DNA from: Lutraria lutraria
Lineage: Eukaryota; Mollusca; Bivalvia; Venerida; Mactridae
Length of the DNA stretch: 64,000 bases
Assembly (NCBI GenBank): GCA_964023205.1
Contig: OZ026850.1
Location: 5,001,270 to 5,065,269 of the forward strand
Reading direction: 5' to 3'
Shown here in pieces: positions 21,817 through 33,800 of the stretch (the stretch's first letter is position 1; every line of letters begins with the position of its first letter). Both the position numbers and the translations under genes were made by a program. A model generated the notes under the pieces. The model worked only from the letters and a program-made list of their open reading frames with translations. It did not search any database and was not told the origin of the DNA.

Positions 21817-24800
21817 GTGAGTACATGTTAGATAAATACATTTAATGATAGGTAACTTGCAATTAGTAGGTAAATAGCTTTTAAATAGTTCAATAGAAAT
21901 GGATTGTAGTATTTATTTCGAGTGTATAGCAATGTAACACAATTAAAACGTGTTAATTATTCACCAATGATTATTACTTAAGGCTTTATTAATAACATCA
22001 AAGTTTCAAATTGTCAATTATTAATTAAATTGTATTTTCTTTTGTATTTCTTATTTATATTCTATTCCACATGTAATATCTAACAGTCTATTTTCATACA
22101 AAAATGCATAGTAAAGTATGAATGTCAAGTTTTATCAAATATCATTAAATTATATATGTGTGTATAGTATTACTATCGTATTACCTACAAAATGAAATAA
22201 AAATGTCAGTTTATCGAAATTAATACACAAAATTACTTACAATATGAGTTGTGAAATAGTATCTTAACTAAAATTGTATTTGTTATCGATGACGGTTGCT
22301 TGGTTTAGATGCAAATTAAAATATTTTACGTGGAATAAACCTTTTTTGAGAGCTTTAATGTAACAGTCATCAATCGTCAGATTCCATTGCAAAGACAACA
22401 TGAAATCTTAAATGTATTATCTTTCAACACAGACGTTCAAACATTTAATCAAGTTATACCAAAATATGTTAACAGAAATGTATGTACATTGTGTTGGAAT
22501 CAGTAATCAAGTTATAATGGAATGAATCACCATAACTATCATCAGGGGTAATTTTTGTACAGTCTTTTTAATATAATATAAAGTAGATACAATGACACAT
22601 GCTACCGGTAGGATAAATATAAGGAACTCTTGTCTGAAAGCTTTCTTGTACGGAAAGGAACACGACAAGGGGGGGGGGGGGAGAGTTCACCTCTTATGTA
22701 CCTAGTGTACATAAATGGGCCAATCAAGGAGCTGGAAGCTAGACATAGTGGACTGTGTGTACGGAATGAAAATGTGTTCACCGACAGTTGCAGATGACAT
22801 GATAATCGTATCACTGCCAATGTCGGGGATGGATGAAATGCTATCAATATGCTATAACTAATCTTGCAGATGGAGATACTTGTACAATACACAGAAATCT
22901 TAACTTTCAATAATCAGTCGTTAAACAAATCTAATCGTATCTTTGAGCCTGAAAATGGTATCATTAATGACTCATCTATGTATGTACATCTTGGGGTTAT
23001 CCTGGACGAGAACTTTTCTGCATCACAATCTATGAAGAACGCTAGTATTAAACTCAGAGGAACCTACCTGAACATTATAAACTGTGGGGTACACCCGTCA
23101 CAAGGCACTTTACGGGTGCGAACTTTGGAGTTTTAACTAAAATCAAAGTACTGAAAGTACTGTCGGACTTGATTTTTTTACCATACGAGACAAAAGAGAG
23201 AAATGTGTACCCACATCGTTCGAGCCCATACAAATATTTTAACATTTAAAATTACGGACCGATTTTTCATTCATATTGTAATACAGGTCATATGCATATA
23301 GGTAAATGACATAAGCTAGGCCTTTACTATAGTCCCTTTGCTAAAATTTTAAAATGAAAAAAGCCTGATATTGAAAAGTTTAATGATTAGCACATTAATT
23401 GAGGACAATTTAATTGCATTAAAAACTCTTTATTGTACAAAACTAGTAAACAACACTTCAGTAACAGTAAATACAAACATTGATTCTTCTGGTTTTAACA
23501 CAACAGAACATCGTCGCATTGAACACATTCAGGGTTACTCAAATCAAAAAGGTCCTGACACAGTAGAGTAAGACCTATACGACCTAAAGGTAACCCGATG
23601 TTGCATGAAATTCAGACGTGATTATGTAATTCTAAATAATCTGGCGCAAAAGGAACTCTTAAACAGTAAATTTTAAAAGCACGTATCCAGTAATTTACGT
23701 TCGTATTTAGCGACTCGAATTATTGTACGGCGGCGGAAGCCCGCCGTACACTCTGGTATGCTTATTTTTAAGTGGCAATGCAAAATCGCAACTTCTTGCG
23801 CGAAGCAGATTAGTGACAGTGCCCGAAATATTCCGAAATATCCGCAATGGTCATCACGTGATATAAACAAAACAGAAATAGAGCGAGGTCACGTGTTACT
23901 CACACCGACTAGTGTTAGCTTGATGACGCAGTCGCTATTTATAGTCTAAGAATGGAGCGAGCTCGACAAACAACGACGGGAATGAATCTGCCCATCTGTC
24001 AATAAATGCAGCCGAAACTCTTTATATCAAAGGACTTAGGAAAAATTGTTCGATCTAAATGAACTTCGATGTATAAATTATTAGAGAAATTCGCTGTGTT
24101 TATTATCGGTGCGTTGTAATAATCATTTAATCATGTTATAAAATACGGAACACGGTATCTATACGTTTCAATGTATTTATTTTAGCAACATGTCGCAAAT
24201 AAACAAACCAATATAAACATATTCACACAGACTAATTTTATAATCGCGAGCGTGGACACTGACTTGTTTACGCAATTGTCGTTAATTAAATATCGATTTC
24301 TGAGCTCAATACAAAAAATGTCCGATCAGGTGAGAAATGATGACTTAATTGGTTTGACATAGACGGTCACTTTATGGTTCGATATAGATGGTCACTTTAC
24401 AGTTGAAAATCTATGTTTGGGACCGTTATACCAGGTTTTTACGACAACGTACCCTCAGACAACGGAGTATATTATTTTTGGAGACTTTATTTAAATATTC
24501 TATATGCATTCCAGCAGATATTGAAACGTCTGATACATCGAGGTGATAGTTTCCCCTGATTTTAATTTTAGGGTGGAAACAGGGACTACACATAGAGTAC
24601 CTCGTGAACTGTAGAACCATATGACCAGATTCATGAGATTCATGAAACACCAACGGCTTGTATTTTTGATGGAGTAGATGATCACTTTAGTTTCGGGATC
24701 AGTTAAGTCAAAATAACAAATTCGTTTGATCTGAAACTTCGCACATCCTAATAAAAAATGCTACATAGGCCACATTCTAGTATTGAATTGCCGGATGCGA

Positions 24801-27800
24801 TTTTGCGCCGTACAAACATTTAACTTGTTATTCTTAAGCCGCAGTTTTAACATTCAACCTTCGATAAATCAAACTCCCCACATCGGTTACGCTTTCCTAC
24901 TAGCCACTGCGGGGAGTGAGTCTATAAATAGCGATTCCGTCATCAAAATAACACTAGTTGGTGTGAATATCACGGAATACGATTAAATGAGAATTCGCAT
25001 TGTAATATTAAGACATAGAAAGGCACAAAACACACAAATCGATGGTAGATTGTTGCAAATGCATGAATACGTCCGTGGAGATTTTTCTGAAAGTTCTATC
25101 GAACGAAAACCGAAGGTAGAACTACTTTTACGGCAAGATATTTTATTGGACAGTGAATACGCGGTTTTAATTCTACGACAAGCACTTATTTAGATACATG
25201 ACTCTTTCCATGTAGTTACAATAGAATGATTTGAAATGTATTTATATCTGACACACTTAATTGGGGAAAGATTCCAGATACTTCTATATAAACATACCAT
25301 TTAGTTGCGTACTATTTCCTTTATGTGGCATGATTTTAACAAAGCTGTTATGGAGTCCAGCGACAAATATAAGTCAACGATTACAAAGGACTTGATTTTA
25401 ATAAAAATCAAGTCCAAAAACGATATGATGAAGTTGGAGAAAGCTCACAGATTCTGTATTAAACACGTTTAGTCTTTTAACACTAGTACTGAGACTAGAA
25501 TCGCACTGTATTCGTTGAACTGTTCTCCTATAGATGTAACAACAGACTACAGATAACTACAATTGTTTGGTCAACTGTGCAGATTACCCGGACAATACTA
25601 AGCCAAGACAGTGTTTGTTAACCTCCTTATTGATTTTTCTAATTGCGACAAACAGTCGAGGGGTTTTATTCCGGATATTTTCCGTTTATCCAATAAGTAC
25701 GATCTAAAACAGTATTTAGTCATTTATATTAGCACAGGGTGGCTTCCTTCTAAACACCAGTGCAAACTGATCTTACAAAAAGTGTTATTACGACAGTGAA
25801 AAATTCAGGGATGAATGAGCTTTCAATTATTCTCGGCGACAAACGCACAAAGAATATATTCTGCGCTGATAAATATTGTACACTCTGGATCATCGCTCGT
25901 GATGTAAAACTTATGGTATGAAAAAAGTTGTGTGACTATGATACAAGCAATCGCGAAATTGTTCTCCAAACAGTTCGTTAAACGCTGTAATACGTGTAAA
26001 CTCCTTACTGAAGACATAGTAGTACACATAATTTGTTATTGTCACATGTTACATAAGAATCGCCTTGGACTCTGGCATACGATTATTACAAACATTGGTT
26101 TACCAGCCTATATATAATTTGTACAATTAGATGGACGATATCAGTGCATGAAGGTCTTAACATTCAGGGTTGATTCTATTTGATTGATGTAGAGTATGAT
26201 ATAACCATGTGCTTGTGAACAATATACATGAATTTATTCATTTGTCAAATACTCATGATTGTCATTATAATTTGTATTACTCATATCATGTAAATAGTTT
26301 ATACTCTCCTTATTGGAGGCATGTCCAACTTTGGCGGACATGGCCTTATCGAGTATCTGATCAATTTTCAAGGGAAACAACTACAATTCGGGGGTTTATA
26401 TACAGTCTTACTATTGTTACCCACCTTGCTTGCATTATGCTGACTTTATTAGGGGTCATAAAGTAATAAAGTCAGTCACGCGTAACAGATAAAATCTGTT
26501 ATCTTAATTGATCCAAAAATCGATATTTCCCTGTATACATTACTTTTGGATCGCTGATAAGACTTTAGCATGTCCCAACTATTATGTACGTCGTTAAAAT
26601 GGACAGAAACGTATGATATTGACATTAATTAAATTTGTTTCACCAGTAAAATTAATTTTGAAAATGCGAATATCATGAAAAGATAAAATTCAAGAATCTT
26701 AGTAATAATTGTGTTATTGTATGCACAGTCAAATAGTAATTTGATTCTATTCTGCATATAAACTTACCACATTAGCTTACAATACATTTATTTTCACTTC
26801 TGAAACAATTAACATTAAATCATCATGATTACACTTAGGCGTGAAAAAAAGTTAAAAGTCGGTTAGTAGGTATGGACTTTATTTAGCTTTTGAAAGCATG
26901 TGGGAAAGTAAAAAGGAGAAAGAGGATTTTCCATTCAACGGATAAAATCATGAAAATGTCTAGGGTCGCGGGATACAATTAATTAGGGTCGATCGAGTAA
27001 CCAGAAATTTTCTACTATGTCACACGTCTTGTATGTCAATGATTATAAATGAAATTACTTCCAAATCCATTACAACCTACAATGACTGTTGCAGATATCT
27101 ATTTCCATCACAAAATAAAAAAAAATACGATTGAATTATAGACCTGGTGTATAAACAGTACAATCTGCAATGTTATGGCAATTTCCATCCGTCTTAATTG
27201 AAATGATATCTAACAAATATAACTCGACGTGCCCAATTTTTTGTAAATAATGTGAGATGCGTATAAAAATCAATAATCAGGTAAAGTTAGCAACCATATA
27301 AAGGGATCTCAAAAATATGATTTTATTATCCGTCCTTTGTTTACACATCATTGAAAAAATAAATATACAAAGTAGTTAATCTACACTATTTTATGACATG
27401 TTTTTTAAGTGGCATGTGGACGTATGCCAAAATGATATATTTAGCATATAATTATATTATCAAAAATGAATTAATAATAAATTTAATGAAATATCATCGT
27501 CTTTTTAAGGCCCATTAGAACAATAGATGAAATGATAGTAAAATATAAGAAATATATATTGCTTGATCTGTAACAATATTTACATAATGCCTTCCATTAG
27601 GCATATCTCATAAAATAGTTTTCAGATGCTTTTTCTTATATTTTGCAACATGATTAAAAGATACTGTGCTGTATTTCTACGAGTATATGTACTTTTTGAT
27701 AAAAAAAAATTGGAACGTTTTTATTGCAAGTAAAATTCAGTTTCACATTTATCTAGGTAAAAAAGACCTACTTCAATTTTAACACCCAAAAAGCTAATGG

Positions 27801-30800
27801 GACTTTAACAATAATGAAAACCATCTTTTTATTTATCTTTAATCTTAATTTTTTATAATATCAACAAATTGGGTTATAAATATCGATTGTGCTTTTTTAT
27901 ACGGAAGTAAAGTAAAATATTTCACAGATTCTAATATTTTCATCCATGTTGTAATATGTTTTAGTCTTCAACCTCAATTATTCTAAAACTTGATTCAACG
28001 CGTCCGATTTTTATTACCCTGTATAATACATCATGCTGTGGCTGTATATACATGGGTACCTAATCAGCAGATATGATCATCGCCAATGCTCGTTGTTTCC
28101 GTAAACGTACGTAAATGTCCGAGATTTGCCGAACGATTGACGAATTGAACTTAAAAAAATCTAAGGGGTAGTTTTAAAAATCATCAAAAGGGTCGAAGAA
28201 GATATTATTTTATTGTTTTCATATTTTACATGCTGAAAGAAATTAAATTTTCAAAACGAATGCAATGAGTACAAATTTGATCACATTTCCCCCAAAAAAG
28301 TTATGATGCTGAAAACATCAAATTTTCATTGAAAAATCTACCAATTTTACGCTTTTTACATTGAATAAAGAGGGAATCGATAGGTGTCTTTTTCAAACGC
28401 AAAAGGGTCGAAGAAAGCACTAATTCAAAATAATAAAAAATACACCATTAGAAAGATAAAAGATTAATTAAACTTTTGCGATGAGTACAAATTTCGTATT
28501 TTAAATAGAATAAAAGTTATGACGATTATAGTGAAAATCCCCTTCTTTGTTTAATGTAAATTTTTTATCGATTTTCCAAATCAGCATGTCCGCGAAAGTT
28601 GGGTATGATTGAATAAATGTACAGACAATTTCCTTTATGAAAAAGCAACTTCATACAAAAAAAATAAACCGATATAAGTATATGCTTCTTGTCATTCGTC
28701 TACCTATAACGTTTTGTTATAGTTTTTCTCGTTATAGGAAACTTGTTTACTATGACAACACTTCAATGAAATTTACAGGTGCACAATCTTGTTCGTGTAT
28801 CCTTGTGATTTGTCATGTATAGATAATAGTGCATTTACGTATATGATATACTATGGAACCATTGATTTTCGTTGGGGATTCAATTTCGTGGACTTCCTTG
28901 GTCAGCTCATCCACGAAATCAAATCCCCACGAATTTAACACAGGCAGAAGTAATGGACCTGTGATGGTAAAATGTAATAAATTCTACATAAAACAAAACA
29001 ACTTAACCAATAATAACCTTAAATAAAAAATAAATTTGTCCTAAATGTTGACCCCATTCATGGCATTCAACTGGTATATATTCTTTAAGAAGGCATGTAT
29101 CTCTTCGTTTCGGTCAATGAGCACCACTTTTACAAAACACAAAATTATAAAGCAATACGGACGAATTCTTCAAATCAAAGTTTGCAGCGGTTTCAGGTAT
29201 ATATTTTTGCACAAAATAAGACCAAAATTAAATTCCTAGACTAATCCGTTACTGAGAAATCGAACAAGAAACGCTAGAATTTGACCCGATTTCGTCTGGT
29301 CGGAAAAAATGTGGCCACACCAAAATTGACTAGTTTCACATACTAATGCAAGATTGTCAGTCGATCGCATGAGAAATTGACCAGTATGTCCTAAAAAGAA
29401 CAATTAAATACATTAATACAGATACACAAATTCTTACAGAAGACGCAAATATTCGGGAAATCGGGATTTAAACTTTTGAAAAGAAATTTCTTTATCATAC
29501 ACCGCCATGTCACTATAAAACTGACTATAAACAATATTAACCAATCAGAAATAACGTAACATTTATAATATCAATATATATATATATATATATGGCGGTG
29601 TACGATAAAGAAATTTCTATTCAAAAGAAAATCAGCCTGAACATTTTTTGACCTTGGTATCCACTGAGGAATTATACTAATATGATTCTTTCTGCACATG
29701 TCGTGAATTTTAATAGCTCTAACTTGCAAATATGCCTTTTTAATACCTGTAGCTAAAATTGAACAAACGTTGCCAAGTTGAGCTAGTGTGACACTCAGAC
29801 TCTGACCAGCGACCTAATACCTCGCTATTTGCCATGCTGTCTATATAACCCCCGAATCCAACCCACTGGCGTCCACAAAGATGTCGGCATGCATAATTAC
29901 GTCCTCAATGACGGGGGCATCTCCAATGCCGTTATGATCACATAAAGGTCGCCTGTTTAAACGCTTTACATTATCAATACAAGTTAAATGTTTGTACGGC
30001 GCAAAATCGCATCCGGCAATTCAATACTAGAATGTGGCCTATGTAGCATTTTTTATCAGGATGTACGAAGTTTCAGGTCAAACGAATTTGTTATTTTGAC
30101 TTAACTGATCCCGAAACTAAAGTGATCATCTACTCCATCAAAAATAAAAGCCGTTGATGTTTCATGAATCTCATGAATCTGGTCATATGGTTCTACAGTT
30201 CACGAGGTACTCTATATGTAGTCCCTGTTTCCACCCTAAAATTAAAACCAGGGGAAACTATCACCTCGATGTATCAGACGTTGCAATTTCTGCTAGAATG
30301 CATATATAATATTTAAATAAAGTCTCCAAAAATAATATATTCCGTTGTCTGAGGGTACGTTGTCGTAAAAACCTAGTATAACGGTCACAAACATAGATTT
30401 TCAACTGCAAAGTGACCATCTATATCGAACCATAAAGTGACCGTCTATGTCGAACCAATTAAGTCATCATTTCTCACCTGATCGGACATTTTTTGTATTG
30501 AGCTCCGAAATCGATATCTAATTAACGACAATTGCGTAAACAAGTCAGTGTCCACGCTCGCGATAATAAAATTAGTCTGTGTGAATATGTTTATAATGTT
30601 TTGTTTATTTGCGACATGTTGCTAAAATAAATACATCGAAACGTATAAATACCGTGTTTCGTATCTTATAACACGATTAAATGATTATTACAACACACCG
30701 ATAATAAACACAGCGAATTTCTCTAATAATTTATACATCGAAGTTCATTTAGATCGAACAATTTTTCCTAATTCCTTTGATATAAAGAGTTTCGGCTGCA

Positions 30801-33800
30801 TTTATTGACAGATGGGCAGATATCGAGCTCGCTCCATTCTTAGACTATAAATAGCGACTGCGTCATCAAGATAACACAAGTTTGTGTGATTAAACACGTG
30901 ACCTCGCTGTATATTTCTGTTTTGTTTATATCACGTGATGACCATTGCGGATATTTCGGAATATTTCGGGCACTGTCACTAATCTGCTTCGCGCAAGAAG
31001 TTGCGATTTTGCATTGCCAGTTAAAAATAAGCATCCCAGGGAGTACGGCGGCCGAAGGCCGCCGTACAATAAACACTCAAATGCAAACAGTTTTGAAACG
31101 TACTGTCACCTCCTAAACCATCAAGAAATAAGATAACTCTGGCACCCATATTTCTCCATTTAGTAACAACAACTCTCATATGCTTTGTAAAAATGTATTC
31201 ACGTTATTCAAGAGAGTTTAGCTTCGACAGAAAATTATCATTTTAAGGAGAAGGGACACGAGATTCAGTACAAGCACAACACTCAAGTTTATGAGAAGAT
31301 GAAGCAAGCTGACATTTTGTTGCAAGAACAGGACACAACAAACTCAGCAAGAAGCAAGATAGCGAAAGGTATTCGGGCAATACTGCATCGTCAAAAATTA
31401 ATAAAATAAGCAGACACGTCTGAATACGGTTGGAAGACGGTAGACGAATATGAAGCACATCCTTTGGCAGAAGATTCTGAAGATGAAAAGAAGATTTACC
31501 GAGCTCAAATGCAAGCCGTGAGAATGGTTCGCCAAGAGAGAAGGAACAAGGCTAGACGTTACAATCCATACAAATGGGGGAACGTTAGTGTAACACAAGC
31601 AGCTACAGAACAGAAGAGTTTACCGAAGAAGAGGCCCGGTACCTGTTTCAGGTGTGGAAAGGCCGGTCATTGGCGCTCAGAATGTAAAATGTCAGGGACA
31701 GAATCTAACAGAAATGATGCAAATATGCAGATATGTACATTTACTTATTCTCTAAGATAATTCAGAAATTTACAAAAATACAATGGGAAACAAAGTAGAG
31801 AATGCGTATATCGGTTCGAGCGTATTTAACGAAGATAAAAGTCATTTGTCAAATATTGCAGTATTGACTCCCGTTGATAGGTTGAAATTAAGGTTCACTG
31901 GAAAAATGCCGGTGCGAACAGTCATATACTAGATGTAATAGAGAAAGGTTACAAGCTTCCGCTTAAAAATATTCCTTGTTTCCGCGAGACGAAAAATAAT
32001 AAGTCAGCTTTAGATAACACTAGGTTTGTATCCGACGAAATCCAAAAATTGAAAAACAAAGGTTGTATAAGCGAGGTAGAGTTAGTACCAGAATTAGTTA
32101 ACCCATTGACGGTGGCATTTAACAGAGACGGTAAACCAATATTGATATTGGACTGTAGACATCTTAATTTGGAACTCATAAAATTTAAATGTTGTTTCGA
32201 AAACCACTGAATAGTTAGCCAACTGTTCAAAACAGGAGAATACTCAATTTCTTTTGATATCAAGGGCGCGTATCATCACGTGATGATATTTCCGAAACAT
32301 AGTACCTATTTAGGTTTCTCTTGGAGAGAGAACAACGTAAAAAGAAATTATGTCTTTTATGTTCTACCATTTGGGCTCTCGATTGCACCATACATTTTTA
32401 CAAAGCATATGAGAGTTGTTGTTACAAGACAAACATTTCACGCCATACTACGTAGCGCGTGAAATTAATATTAATTTCACGCGTTACGTAGTATAGCGTG
32501 AAATATTTGTCTTGACGTTACACATTCAATACAGTGATTTTGGGTTTAGAGCACGAAATTTGCGTGTTTATAAGCGAAGTTGTAATCGTTAGACAAATTT
32601 GTGTATTGGTTCATTCTACCAGACGTTTTTAGATAGAGAACAAGTCAAAACTTTACAAAATATTTTTGTGATAAATATACATGTCATTTAAATGACGCGT
32701 CAATGCATAAGGGTGCAAAAATATGAAATATAATTTTTCGATCCGGCAAATTTAGAGCTATAGTTTGGCTTTTCGAGTGTTTAAAAATTTACCATTAAAA
32801 TATCAGCTGTTTATATAATATGAAAGTTCATATTTTTCTCATATGATGTAAAATTGATATAGTTTATCTGTGTTAAATAAGTGTACAAATATATCGGCAG
32901 AATTTTTATCAGGGATGAGGCCCAACATTTGGCGACAGACAATTGACAAATGGGCACAGTTTTCCAGAGTAAAAATCTCTGGTTTTTACTGGGCGAGTCT
33001 GATCGCAAACTGATAACAGGAGACATTTGTTTAATAGATGCATGACTGTTGAGTAACACAGATCAGAAGAAGTTTAAAATAAAGAATATGTTTATTAGCT
33101 AATGTGAGGTTTGTTTAAGATTACAATTATAATATGTTCAAATGATATTCTACATAATTTATGTATACGTACATGCATTAAGGTATATCTTATTAACACA
33201 GCTGTTTTTTAGTTCTCTAAATAAATAGTACTTGTCTGGTCAAGCATTATTCTGTTTTGTTGTTTTTTATGTTAGTTTAGTTAAGACTGTTATTATACAT
33301 GTGATCATTATCTAATATGTACGAGTATTCATGTGACTATGCTTTATCTGCAACTGTATTGTTTTCTTTATTCGATGCTATATAGTGCTATAAGGCATGT
33401 CCATGTAACACTTCTTGGTAGGGACTTATTATGTAATAAGGTATTTATACAGGTTAAAGTATTTTTTACGGATTACTTAAGACTCTGTGATACTCCCTAA
33501 TTTGTATCAATTTGTACATTTATGATAACCATGTTACGCGAACTTATATTTCGCTTTCGATTAAGAAGCCCGGTATGAACTGTGATATCAGAGTATTGCA
33601 ACATGCGTAAACTGTCTTAGTTATATCGGTTATATGTGATTAAGGTGAATCATCACAGCACAAATTTGTGAAAAAATAGCCACCTGACATTTTTGCTATG
33701 CTACCTAAAAAGTGGCGTTGTTCAATAATTACTGAAAGTACATAACTGAAATGAGTTTTTATCAATAGCTAATGATTCAATATACATTTCTGCACCAGTA

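Larger units (their letters stand above)
29630..32425 (-). mobile_element. DIRS-like retroelement, rearranged and interrupted
   Basis: Pieces of one element occur in two orientations. On the plus strand: gag with zinc knuckle (31240..31758) and RT up to '[12 protein letters not shown]' (31880..32425). On the minus strand: '[20 protein letters not shown]' and '[10 protein letters not shown]' (31197 down to about 31075), then, after element C, an RNase H-like stretch (29979 down to 29630). The 35 bases 31163..31197 and 32391..32425 are perfect inverted copies. The simplest reading is an element originally all on the minus strand, whose gag-RT part was inverted with duplication at the breakpoints. 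Confidence 0.7.
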
